Shown: piece after piece, positions 27,886-36,423 of the stretch
Layout: each line of letters opens with the position of its first letter
Position numbering within the stretch: the first letter of the stretch is position 1
Notes under the pieces: model-generated
The model's database searches: none
Told to the model about the DNA's origin: nothing
What the model saw: only the letters and a program-made list of their open reading frames with translations
Position numbers and translations under genes: made by a program
Assembly (NCBI RefSeq): GCF_014904695.1
Contig: NZ_JACXXN010000004.1
Location: forward strand, 62,001-126,000
Direction of reading: 5' to 3'
From: Nostoc sp. MG11
GTDB taxonomy: Bacteria > Cyanobacteriota > Cyanobacteriia > Cyanobacteriales > Nostocaceae
DNA length: 64,000 nucleotides

Positions 27886-28611
27886 ATGTGTGTCCTAATC
27901 TCAAAATAAAAGTCAAAATTGTGAGGGAATGGTTAACTATGATGGCAAATTCTAGACATTCATTTATAAAATTACACTCAGTCGGTCACGAGTCTCGGGT
28001 GTATTGTCCACATTCATAGCAAAAATATCGTGGGAGTTGATTTTCGGTCAGCTTGACCTTTGGACTTTATTTGAGACTCCAACTTAAATGAAACTTTTGT
28101 TTCAGGCAATCTCACCAGACACATAAATATTAGGCTGAGGTGTCGTCAGCTAGAGGAAGGTAGACACCAAATCTATTCTCCAGTTTGTCTAAGTTCTATA
28201 GAAGCGCTCATCTAGAATCTCATAAATCGGCATACAGGTACAATCATTTATTAAATTTTATTTCATGCTAAGTAGTTAAGCGTAAATAAATTAAAGTTTG
28301 TAGTAAAGACTTTAGTCCTGATTATCATTGTTTTGAGCGATGAATCGCTCACTACGAGCCAAGTATTTATATCTAATTATACATACCTACTTACGCATAT
28401 TAAGTAGAGGGGCTGAATTAAATAAATAGTGTAAATATTACTTATTTTACAAGTAGCACGTTTGTAAAATATGACAACCAAAGCAACTCTACCTTGCTAG
28501 GGTTGGTTGCTGATTGTCAAGTTTAAGACTGAGGTTTATAAGGTATGCTTTTCACAATGGTAAGCAAACCTGAAAAGAGTGCTATCAAAGTTAAAATATT
28601 AGAGCGTGTCA
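27886..28611. other. Long AT-rich intergenic region (about 725 bases)
   Basis: No gene recognised on either strand, no strong ribosome-binding site and no clear hairpin. It holds the promoter of the leftward aminotransferase gene. Confidence 0.4.
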
Positions 28612-28863
28612 TCAATCGGGGACAACAACTTTGTTACTGTTATGATGATTGATTGACCAACGGTGATCAACTGTCACAGAAGAAAACTGGCAAATTTCTT
28701 CCAATCGCTTTTGTTGGACAGCAGCTTTCCGGAGAGTAATAATTAGTTGATTTACCTGATGCCGTAAATCTGGATTATCACTAACTGCCATCATAGTTTG
28801 TCTTTCTAAGAGTTGAAGTATAAGTTCGTAGTGGACAGGTGAAGGTAGAGGAATTTGCTCCAT
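28612..28863 (-). CDS. DUF5340-type small cyanobacterial protein
   Basis: 83 residues: PLPSPVHYELILQLLERQTM, then NPDLRHQVNQLIITLRKAA, predicted fully helical. I associate this with the cyanobacterial DUF5340 family; function unknown. ATG 28863 gives the usual MEQIPLPSP start; a TTG at 28884 would add seven residues. It is 91 bases downstream of trpC in the same direction and could be its last cistron. Confidence 0.75.
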   Translation of the reverse strand: MEQIPLPSPVHYELILQLLERQTMMAVSDNPDLRHQVNQLIITLRKAAVQQKRLEEICQFSSVTVDHRWSINHHNSNKVVVPD

Positions 28864-28954
28864 GAAGTTGAATTTTAATTTCAAAATTGGAATATTGTAT
28901 TAATCAGAGTTTATCTCTTGCTAATGAATTGTTACATAGAAAATAACTAGTTCA

Positions 28955-29866
28955 TTACTGCTTGGATTCAGCTGGTGATGAAGATTTGGCAAAGAGTCTA
29001 GTGATCGCTAATTTGGGATCTGGTTGTTTTACTAAAGACTCTCCAATCAGTACAGCGGATACACCAGCTGCATTTACCAAACTCAAGTCATCTGGATTGT
29101 GTAGTCCTGACTCGCTTACAACTAGAATATTCCGCTGTTGTAATTGGCTACCTCTTGCGTCCATTAGCTGGCAAGTAGTTTGTAAGTCAACAGAAAAATC
29201 TTCTAGATTCCGATTATTAATTCCTACTAAGGATACGTCATCTAAAGCTAAAACGCGGTCAAGTTCGGCCAAACTATGGACTTCAATTAAGGTAGCCATT
29301 TTCAGATTTTTAGCAATTTTGACAAAGTATTGCAAATCTTGATCACTCAAAATAGCCGCAATCAATAAAATGGCATCTGCACCCTTAACCCTTGCCAAAT
29401 ACATTTGGTAAGGATAAATAACAAAATCCTTGCACAGTAATGGCAAATCCACAGTCGCGCGAACCAAAGCTAAGTTATCAAAACTACCTTGAAAAAACTT
29501 GGCATCCGTTAACACCGACAGACAACTAGCACCATCTTGTTGATAGGATAGGGCGATCGCTACTGGGTCAAAATCTTCCCGTAGAATTCCTTTGCTGGGT
29601 GAAGCTTTTTTGACTTCTGCAATCAACGCTGGTTTTATCTTCCCTTGACGCAAAGCCGCGATGAAATCACGTGTTGGCGGTGCGGATAGTGCTTGTTTCT
29701 GTAATTCTCGCAAAGGAACCTTTTCCCGCATTTGCTCAACTTCTACTTCTTTATGCCAGACAATTTCTTCCAAAATATTGTTTGGCGCGGAATCAGGCAC
29801 GGCAGCCTGATAACGTAATATCGACACAGCAATAGCTGGGTTAGGTTGACGGCGACGGATTTGCAT
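28955..29866 (-). CDS. trpC: Indole-3-glycerol phosphate synthase
   Basis: 303 residues. It closes the indole ring from CdRP in tryptophan synthesis. TIM-barrel motifs: [20 protein letters not shown] (catalytic Lys and Ser), [66 protein letters not shown] and [24 protein letters not shown]. An N-terminal extension of about 35 residues ([19 protein letters not shown]) is normal for cyanobacterial TrpC. It is transcribed leftward 90 bases after lpdA. Confidence 0.97.
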   Translation of the reverse strand: MQIRRRQPNPAIAVSILRYQAAVPDSAPNNILEEIVWHKEVEVEQMREKVPLRELQKQALSAPPTRDFIAALRQGKIKPALIAEVKKASPSKGILREDFDPVAIALSYQQDGASCLSVLTDAKFFQGSFDNLALVRATVDLPLLCKDFVIYPYQMYLARVKGADAILLIAAILSDQDLQYFVKIAKNLKMATLIEVHSLAELDRVLALDDVSLVGINNRNLEDFSVDLQTTCQLMDARGSQLQQRNILVVSESGLHNPDDLSLVNAAGVSAVLIGESLVKQPDPKLAITRLFAKSSSPAESKQ

Positions 29867-29868
29867 AA

Positions 29869-29955
29869 TTAGTCCTTAGTCATTAGTCATTAGTCAGTGG
29901 TCAAGAGTCATTTGTCCTTATTTATTAGCAAAGGACAAATGACAAGGGACAAATG
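29869..29955. repeat. Heptamer repeats with a hairpin between lpdA and trpC
   Basis: Repeated units of ttagtca, gtcatttgtc and rearranged forms with a 7-base step. Within it gtcatttgtcctt (29907-29919) and aaggacaaatgac (29931-29943) form a perfect 13-base stem with an 11-base loop, which could attenuate transcription or stabilise mRNA between lpdA and trpC. Confidence 0.8.
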
Positions 29956-29956
29956 A

Positions 29957-31387
29957 CTAAATTGCGATCGCTCTTTTATAAGCTTCGTCCAGCACTTCTG
30001 AAAGTGTTGGGTGAGCGTGAACCAGATGAGCGAGGCTTTGAACAGATTGACGGTTAGCGATCGCTGCTGACGCTTCGTGAATTAAGTCTGAGGCGTGCAG
30101 TCCAAAAATGTGGACGCCTAAGACTTCACCTGTGTCTTTGCGATACACTACCTTGGCGATGCCGTCGGCTTCGTTTTCTGCCAACGCTTTAGAATTACCT
30201 TTGAAGTAACTCTTACTTGTGGCGATTTCAAACCCTTCAGCTTGACCTAAATCCTTGGCTGCTGTTTCTGTTAAGCCGACATAGCTGACTTCGGGATGAG
30301 TAAACGCGGCTGCGGGGATGCTGCGATAGTCTACTGTCCGCTCTCTGCCAACAATATTATCCACCGCGACGATGCCTTGAGCCGAAGCGGCGTGTGCTAG
30401 CATCATCTTGCCATTAGCATCGCCAATTGCCCACAGATGCGGTACTATTTCCCCCGCTGACAGCACCGCCATCCGGTCATCAACTGGGATAAAATTTCGC
30501 CGATCAACTTCCACACCCACAGATTCCAAACCGAGATTTTTGGTCGCAGGGATGCGTCCTGTAGCTACTAAGCAAGCATCTACCTCGATGACATCTAGAT
30601 CTTCTTTGGTTTTGAAATCTGCTAACTCAATCACCACAGGTGAACCAGGAATGACTTTTTTGGCGTATATCCCCACTTTGGTTTCGATATCGCGGGGAGT
30701 AATTAGTACCCGTTCAGCAAGTTTGGCAATGTCGCGGTCAAATCCCGGCATCAACTGATCTAGGGCTTCAATCATGGTGATTTCACAACCCAAAGCTGAA
30801 TAAATATCGGAAAATTCCAAGCCGATGTAACCACTGCCAATAATTGCCACCCAGTTTGGTAACGACTCTAACTTAACTCCTTGGTCACTGGTAAAGACAG
30901 TTTTGCCGTCTACTTCAATCCCCGGAGGAACAAAAGGAATTGAACCAGGGGAAAGGATAATGTCTTTGGCTGTGATAGTTTTTTCACCACCATCACCACT
31001 AACAGTGACTTTTTGCGCCCCAGCGATTTTTCCCCAGCCTCTAATAATATCAACTCCCAGACGCTTGAGACTGTTAGTTAAGTCGCCTTGAATTTTTGAT
31101 ACTAGATTGTCAGCATGATTGGCGATCGCTTGACGATCAAACTCAACACTACCAACCTGAATTCCCAGTGACTTGAGGTGGTGGGCATCGCGTAACTCCC
31201 GCACACGTCCTGATGCTGCCAGCAGTGCTTTAGAAGGAATACAGCCGCGATTGACACAGGTTCCTCCCATGTCAGCCGCTTCGATAATCGCCGTTTTCAG
31301 ACCGCAGCTTACAGCGTGTAGGGCTGCGCCATGTCCGCCTACACCAGCGCCGATAATCACTAAATCGTAATCAAATCCTTGACTCAC
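29957..31387 (-). CDS. lpdA: Dihydrolipoyl dehydrogenase
   Basis: 476 residues. The E3 flavoprotein of 2-oxoacid dehydrogenase complexes and the glycine cleavage system. FAD-binding [20 protein letters not shown], redox-active disulfide [19 protein letters not shown]-binding [36 protein letters not shown], and the C-terminal catalytic His-Glu pair in [13 protein letters not shown]. Length is normal. lipA, which makes the lipoyl cofactor of its partner proteins, is at 41 kb in the window. Confidence 0.97.
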   Translation of the reverse strand: MSQGFDYDLVIIGAGVGGHGAALHAVSCGLKTAIIEAADMGGTCVNRGCIPSKALLAASGRVRELRDAHHLKSLGIQVGSVEFDRQAIANHADNLVSKIQGDLTNSLKRLGVDIIRGWGKIAGAQKVTVSGDGGEKTITAKDIILSPGSIPFVPPGIEVDGKTVFTSDQGVKLESLPNWVAIIGSGYIGLEFSDIYSALGCEITMIEALDQLMPGFDRDIAKLAERVLITPRDIETKVGIYAKKVIPGSPVVIELADFKTKEDLDVIEVDACLVATGRIPATKNLGLESVGVEVDRRNFIPVDDRMAVLSAGEIVPHLWAIGDANGKMMLAHAASAQGIVAVDNIVGRERTVDYRSIPAAAFTHPEVSYVGLTETAAKDLGQAEGFEIATSKSYFKGNSKALAENEADGIAKVVYRKDTGEVLGVHIFGLHASDLIHEASAAIANRQSVQSLAHLVHAHPTLSEVLDEAYKRAIAI

Positions 31388-31777
31388 GTTAGTTTCCCCG
31401 TGTGCTTCGCCTATTTATTCTCAACTTGACTAGCTATCAGTGCAACCCCTTTTAGGTTCGGATGTTGCTAACTGAAATTATTATTCACGCTAGCAGGCGA
31501 AGAGACTGATAATTTTAGTATTATAGTCAAATTTATATAGTTATTTTTTCATACTCTACAATAATTGGGCATTTTAACGATTGTTTTGTTCTCAGTTTCA
31601 AACTGGGAAGACCTATTGGCAAGGCTGCCGCCTCCTGAATTAGGCTAAATATTAACCTAAATTCCGACAGCGACCCACTTTGGACTTATCTCCACACCCC
31701 GCTTGACCTTTGGACGATCGCTTTGAGTTTTCACCAACAGGTTCTATCTGGGAACGAGGCAATCGCCTAGTCATAAA
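31388..31777. other. Intergenic region upstream of lpdA
   Basis: About 390 bases between two leftward genes. No gene or RNA recognised. It contains the lpdA promoter region and the downstream end of mtnP. Confidence 0.35.
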
Positions 31778-32650
31778 CTACAAATACTTGTGCAATAATA
31801 ACCCCAGCTTTTCCTTCGTCGCCGTTGGTGCTTTATCCAACTGAGTCAAAATCGCATATTTCAAAGCCGAATGAGCATCACTAGATGGTGGATTTTCACT
31901 CAAACGCCGTACAGTTTCTTGAATCACCTTTTGAGCATTGACTGCATTCCGCAGCAAATTAGCAATCACTAACTCCACCGTTACACTGTCATGATCTGGA
32001 TGCCAACAATCGTAATCTGTCACCAGTGCTAAGGTTGCGTATGCAATTTCGGCTTCCCTTGCTAACTTCGCCTCCGGTAAATTTGTCATACCAATCACAG
32101 TTGCACCCCAGCTACGGTAAAGATTTGATTCCGCCTTGGTTGAAAAAGCTGGGCCTTCCATGCATACGTAAGTGCCATCGCGATGCAAGGTGACTTCTGG
32201 TAAATTCAGAGAAGCGATCGCATCTGCCAACACCAGAGCCAAATTTTTACAAATCGGATCGCCAAAGGCAATGTGAGCGACAATTCCCTCACCAAAAAAC
32301 GTCGAAACCCGATTTTTAGTTCTATCAATAAACTGATCTGGCACTACCATATCCAGTGGTTTCGCTTCTTCCTTCAAGGAACCCACAGCACTAGCCGAAA
32401 TTAAATACTCTACACCCAATTTCTTCATTGCATAGATATTGGCGCGAAACGGTAACTCAGAAGGTAACAGGGTGTGATTACGACCATGACGCGCTAAAAA
32501 AGCTACTCGTGTATCTTCTAGTGTTCCCAAAATCAAAGAATCAGATGGTGAACCAAATGGTGTTTGGACTTGCACTTCTTCTATATCTTTGAGCGCATCC
32601 ATTTTGTATAAACCACTGCCACCAATAATCCCAATACGAGCTTGAGTCAT
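31778..32650 (-). CDS. mtnP: S-methyl-5'-thioadenosine phosphorylase
   Basis: 290 residues. It splits methylthioadenosine with phosphate, in methionine salvage. Family motifs: [47 protein letters not shown] (His of the RHG phosphate site), [43 protein letters not shown] and [14 protein letters not shown]. The Asp at DYDCW and the Met in EGPAFS region fit adenine-nucleoside specificity. Confidence 0.96.
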   Translation of the reverse strand: MTQARIGIIGGSGLYKMDALKDIEEVQVQTPFGSPSDSLILGTLEDTRVAFLARHGRNHTLLPSELPFRANIYAMKKLGVEYLISASAVGSLKEEAKPLDMVVPDQFIDRTKNRVSTFFGEGIVAHIAFGDPICKNLALVLADAIASLNLPEVTLHRDGTYVCMEGPAFSTKAESNLYRSWGATVIGMTNLPEAKLAREAEIAYATLALVTDYDCWHPDHDSVTVELVIANLLRNAVNAQKVIQETVRRLSENPPSSDAHSALKYAILTQLDKAPTATKEKLGLLLHKYL

Positions 32651-32827
32651 AATCTGAACCTGTTCCTTGCTGCACCGTCAAGTTACTTTACCGAAAAGAA
32701 GAGTAGCAGGGGAGGCAGTAAAATAGCAACCAGCAACTTTTCATTCTTACGTAGAGATATTTATGTCAAACTTTGTAAAAATTTATTATAGTAATATAAT
32801 TGGTTATAAAAATTACACATATTTTCG

Positions 32828-33040
32828 GTGAGGAGTATAGGAGCTATCGGTCCCTCAAACCAAATACTGTTAGAAATACTATTGGAGCACGTATTTACCA
32901 TTCGCAGAATTACACGCCAGGATCAGCAGCTATTAATGTCCACACAGCTGTCCAAAGAAGGCTTAAACGAAGAAGAACGGCTGCAAATTAGCCGAGTATT
33001 TGATGCTTTACAAAAAGGATTGCTCAAGGTAGTAGATTAA
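32828..33040 (+). CDS. Hypothetical small protein, about 70 residues
   Basis: Not recognised. The sequence SNQILLEILLEHVFTIRRIT, then LNEEERLQISRVFDALQKGL is amphipathic and looks like a genuine small helical protein; similar short proteins occur in Nostoc relatives as far as I recall. The GTG start at 32828 lacks a clear ribosome-binding site, so the start is uncertain. It converges on the lasso transporter gene, ending 7 bases from that gene's stop. Whether it is linked to the lasso locus is unclear. Confidence 0.6.
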   Translation: MRSIGAIGPSNQILLEILLEHVFTIRRITRQDQQLLMSTQLSKEGLNEEERLQISRVFDALQKGLLKVVD

Positions 33041-33047
33041 GAATTTA

Positions 33048-34865
33048 TTACCGATACTGTTGGGCTTGGGTTTCAAATAAGTAAGCATAAGTACCGCCTA
33101 ACTCTATCAGTTCCTCATGGGTTCCACTCTCGACAATTGTGCCACCTGCCATAACATAAATGCGATCGGCCATTTTGACCGTGGATAAGCGATGGCTAAT
33201 CAGGATGGCAGCTTGATTTTTAATCAGTTGGCGAAACTGTTCAAATACTTCGTATTCAGCCTTGGGATCCATTGCACTGGTAGGTTCATCCAAGACAATT
33301 ACTTGCGAGTTGCGGAGAAATGCTCGCGCCAAAGCTACTTTTTGCCACTGGCCAATACTCAGTTCTTCTCCTTGATCAAACAACTTCCCTAAAACGGTAT
33401 CATAACCTTGGGGTAACTTGGCAATTACATCATCAGCACCAGAACGACGTGCCGCAGCAATAATACTTTCTCGCTCCGGTGGTAACTCGATATTGCCCAA
33501 CCAAATATTTTCCTGAGCTGTGAAGTGGTACTTGGCATAGTCTTGAAAAATCACGCTGATTTCCCGCCGCAAGTCTGCCATTCTATATTGGCTGAGGTCA
33601 ATGCCATCAATAGTAATGCTGCCAGTAGTTGGGTCGTACAAGCGGCATAAAAGTTTAATTAAAGTAGTTTTCCCAGAACCGTTTTCTCCCACAAGCGCCA
33701 CTACTTCCCCTGGTCGAATTGTCAGATTGATATCTTGAAGTGCTTGCCGGGTAGTGGTGGCGTATTGGAAACTCACTTGGTTAAAAACGATGCCAGTTTG
33801 TATCGGTCGAGGGAGAGGTTGGGGATTTAAAGATTCTACTAACTTGGGTTTAAGGTCAAGAAATTCGTAGAGGTTAGCGAGAAATAGATTATCTTCATAT
33901 AGATTAGACAAACTAACTAATAGACTTTTAATATCATTTTGTCCTCGTTGCAATGCTTGGTGATAAAGTACTAAATCACCCAAACGTAAGATACCTTGAA
34001 TAGCTTGATAGACGATGAAAGCATAGACACCAAAGATGAAAATACCCGCTATAGCTTCTGCAACAAAATTAGCTAGAGAGCGTTTGGTGAAAATAGCTAT
34101 CTTTTCCTTATATATCTGCCGCCGGATACGAAGATACCATTGACTAAAGTATTCACCTAAATCAAACAAGCGAATTTCTTTAGCGTACTGGTCTGATGTT
34201 AACATCCAAGCTAGGTACATTGCTTGCCGTTCCGGCTGTGTACGTTTACGCTGCCAACGATACATGACACGGCTATATTTTACCCGTACTAGCAGAGCCG
34301 GAATAGCTGCTACAAAAAGAATGCCGATAATTCCCCAGTGGAGTGAGAGCAGTAAACCCACCATAGCCACTAAGGAAATACTACTTTGACCAACTTGTGC
34401 TAAACGATTGAGGATTTCGGGAGGCCGGTAAGGAGCTTCTCGTTGTGCTCGTTGCAGGGCATCGAAGTATTGGGCGTTTTCATAGTACTCTAGGTCAGTA
34501 GCAATTGATTTAGTATTAATAATTCCCTGCATATAGTCAGTTACCTGCTGAGAATGGGCAGTAACTACTAATTCTGTTAATGAACTGCAAACACTGCTGA
34601 CAAGAGTGACTGCACCAGCTAAGATAACCCAGAGGATGACATTACGAAAGGCGATTGTTTTATCAGTAACGTTGAGGTTGGCAACTACTGCATCTATGAT
34701 TAATTTGGTGAGATAGATTGATATTACGGGCAGTATACCTTGGATGACTAATAGTACTATGCGAGCGATCGTCCAACCGGGACTACTTTGCCATACTAGG
34801 CGTAATGCAGGCACAAGGTGTAAAGTTTGCTGGATTTTTTGTTTAATCTTTTTGCCTGCTCGCAT
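33048..34865 (-). CDS. Lasso peptide ABC exporter (permease-ATPase, D protein)
   Basis: 605 residues, a half-size exporter: an N-terminal six-helix transmembrane domain (for example IVLLVIQGILPVISIYLTKL and ISLVAMVGLLLSLHWGIIG) and a C-terminal ATPase with Walker A GENGSGKTTLIKLL, signature LSIGQWQKVALARA and Walker B VIVLDEPTSAMD. It is the last gene of the leftward lasso cluster, 57 bases after the kinase-like gene, and corresponds to the D transporter that exports the mature peptide and provides immunity in other lasso systems. There is no peptidase C39 domain, consistent with leader removal by B2. Confidence 0.9.
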   Translation of the reverse strand: MRAGKKIKQKIQQTLHLVPALRLVWQSSPGWTIARIVLLVIQGILPVISIYLTKLIIDAVVANLNVTDKTIAFRNVILWVILAGAVTLVSSVCSSLTELVVTAHSQQVTDYMQGIINTKSIATDLEYYENAQYFDALQRAQREAPYRPPEILNRLAQVGQSSISLVAMVGLLLSLHWGIIGILFVAAIPALLVRVKYSRVMYRWQRKRTQPERQAMYLAWMLTSDQYAKEIRLFDLGEYFSQWYLRIRRQIYKEKIAIFTKRSLANFVAEAIAGIFIFGVYAFIVYQAIQGILRLGDLVLYHQALQRGQNDIKSLLVSLSNLYEDNLFLANLYEFLDLKPKLVESLNPQPLPRPIQTGIVFNQVSFQYATTTRQALQDINLTIRPGEVVALVGENGSGKTTLIKLLCRLYDPTTGSITIDGIDLSQYRMADLRREISVIFQDYAKYHFTAQENIWLGNIELPPERESIIAAARRSGADDVIAKLPQGYDTVLGKLFDQGEELSIGQWQKVALARAFLRNSQVIVLDEPTSAMDPKAEYEVFEQFRQLIKNQAAILISHRLSTVKMADRIYVMAGGTIVESGTHEELIELGGTYAYLFETQAQQYR

Positions 34866-34922
34866 ATTTTAAATTTATATGGTAATAGAATTTTAAATTT
34901 AAATTAAGCTTAATCACATAAT

Positions 34923-35849
34923 CTATGCTGTGGCTGCTTGGCTCTCACCTGCTAAATCTGCTTCTACTAAACGTGCTACATCAGGCAATAAGTCTAGAGA
35001 ACGGGGTCGTTCCAGATTATAGATAGGTAGATTGTTAACTAAACTGGTACATTGATGCAAATGCACAGATGCTTTAGAACTCTGGATAAATTTCTTGCCA
35101 ATTAACATGGGAATATAGGAATTGGCTATTAGTTGAGTTATAGCTTCTGTAGGTTGGAGAAGTCTAATCTGAAGAGTTGAACCTACAGAAAGTACATAAA
35201 TCCGCTTGAGGGTTAAGGGTGTTCGTAAAAAGTTATCGAGAGTAGGGCGATCGCGTTTCTCAGCGTTAGGGTGAATCTTCTTCAATGTTTCTGGATCATC
35301 TCCTAATGCGGCTGTGGCTGCGTCAGGCCAAAGCTTGATTCGCGGAAATCCTGGAACTAATATGGGGGCGATCGCACTGTCAACATCTACAGCAGCTACA
35401 TCATCTGCCATCAGTTTATGCCCCCGTCCATAGAGAGTTGCCGCCATAGTAGACTTACCTTGCCCCGATCGCCCCAAAAAAACGACAGCATTACCATCCA
35501 CTGCGATAGCGCTACCATGCAGCACCAAAAACTGCCGTTGGTGAAGCAACATTCCTAAGACTGCTCCTAACAGAGGTAGACGAATAATGCTGTCTTCTAC
35601 ACCTGGAAGCGGCTCGATAATAACTTCCTTTCCAGAACGTACTAGAAATTTACCTACCACTTTCCAGTACAAGTAAGTATATTCACCATCAAAGTGAAAG
35701 TAACTCCATGATGGGGCAGGTGTAGGTAATAACCAATTTACTTCTCCATAGCGGATAACTACATCTGCTTCTATATGTGTTGAATTTTGTAGCTCCGGTA
35801 AAGGTAAAGCAGAGGAGATATTCAAGCCATAAGCAGTATAACTATACAT
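34923..35849 (-). CDS. HPr kinase-like protein of lasso peptide cluster (candidate lasso peptide kinase)
   Basis: 308 residues. The HprK/PEP-carboxykinase-like nucleotide site is clear: conserved His in FLVLHGSAIAVDG, P-loop FLGRSGQGKSTMAATLYG at about residues 128-145, and the acidic pair in HKLMADDVAAVDV. In the paeninodin cluster (PadeK) and its relatives, a homologue phosphorylates the side chain of the C-terminal Ser of the lasso precursor. Here the neighbouring precursor does end in Ser. It follows the precursor gene by 221 bases, with a hairpin between. The kinase role is inferred from context; no HPr/PTS genes are nearby. Confidence 0.85.
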   Translation of the reverse strand: MYSYTAYGLNISSALPLPELQNSTHIEADVVIRYGEVNWLLPTPAPSWSYFHFDGEYTYLYWKVVGKFLVRSGKEVIIEPLPGVEDSIIRLPLLGAVLGMLLHQRQFLVLHGSAIAVDGNAVVFLGRSGQGKSTMAATLYGRGHKLMADDVAAVDVDSAIAPILVPGFPRIKLWPDAATAALGDDPETLKKIHPNAEKRDRPTLDNFLRTPLTLKRIYVLSVGSTLQIRLLQPTEAITQLIANSYIPMLIGKKFIQSSKASVHLHQCTSLVNNLPIYNLERPRSLDLLPDVARLVEADLAGESQAATA

Positions 35850-35923
35850 CTCATAAACTCCATATTTAGTAGCTATAAGTTACTTGCCCACACAAACCAA
35901 TTCTTTATTTAAAATCGAGTAAA

Positions 35924-35956
35924 TACCTCTGCTTAGTTGTAACCTAAACAGAGGTA
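35924..35956 (-). other. Intercistronic hairpin between lasso precursor and kinase genes
   Basis: The arms tacctctgcttag (35924-35936) and ctaaacagaggta (35944-35956) pair with one mismatch around a 7-base loop. No T-run follows on the minus strand, so it may be a partial terminator or an mRNA stabiliser that raises precursor expression over downstream genes. Confidence 0.6.
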
Positions 35957-36070
35957 AGTGAATCATCTGGACTTTCTAAGCTTGTGAAGCCTATGTATCA
36001 GATTTACTGGTAGATAATTAGGTAAAACTTGAGTATCCTATATCTACCTATTTGTTATTTCAAACTCCTA

Positions 36071-36217
36071 CTAAGAGAAAGTCACATCGTCTTTGGGAGT
36101 CGAGATGGGAAATTCTTTATCTGTAAATAAGCCTAAGCCAAGACCTTGAGTCAGAACTTCAACTTCGCCATAAACAGTCAGTTTGGGCTGGGTGTAGGGC
36201 TTTTTGTTAGTAGTCAT
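36071..36217 (-). CDS. Lasso peptide precursor (A protein)
   Basis: 48 residues beginning MTTNKKPYTQPKLTVYGEVE and ending DDVTFS. The leader (residues 1-24) matches the B1-recognition rule Y-x2-P-x-L-x3-G-x5-T exactly: Y8, P11, L13, G17 and T23, the last being the near-invariant Thr at -2. The predicted core is residues 25-48: Gly1 (GLGLGLFTD), Asp9 as ring-closing acid giving a nine-residue macrolactam, and a 15-residue tail ending in Ser. A ggaga ribosome-binding site lies about six bases before the ATG. It sits between the cyclase and kinase genes of the cluster and is too short for standard gene calling. Confidence 0.93.
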   Translation of the reverse strand: MTTNKKPYTQPKLTVYGEVEVLTQGLGLGLFTDKEFPISTPKDDVTFS

Positions 36218-36337
36218 AATTTTCTCCATTGTTTTTTGGTGTTTTGTTTACTTTCAATGTTGGCTCTATCCAGAACCAAGGAGCAGCTAAGTGTGATATC
36301 ACGCCATCTAGCTGGCTAACAATCAAACTCGCTGTGC

Positions 36338-36370
36338 TGTTGGGTGTTGCCTAAAAGAGAACAACCAACA
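36338..36370 (-). other. Hairpin between lasso cyclase and precursor genes
   Basis: The arms tgttgggtgtt (36338-36348) and aacaaccaaca (36360-36370) pair at 10 of 11 positions around an 11-base loop. It lies directly after the cyclase stop codon in the direction of transcription and could be a processing or attenuation site separating the cyclase from the precursor message. Confidence 0.5.
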
Positions 36371-36423
36371 GGACAATGATTTGACATATCGTGGAAACTT
36401 TTCTAGAAGATGAAAAGGTTGAT

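Noticed and set aside
32800-32991. 63-codon plus-strand open frame
   Set aside because: It overlaps the better small gene at 32828-33040 in another frame and is rich in Arg/Tyr with no ribosome-binding site.
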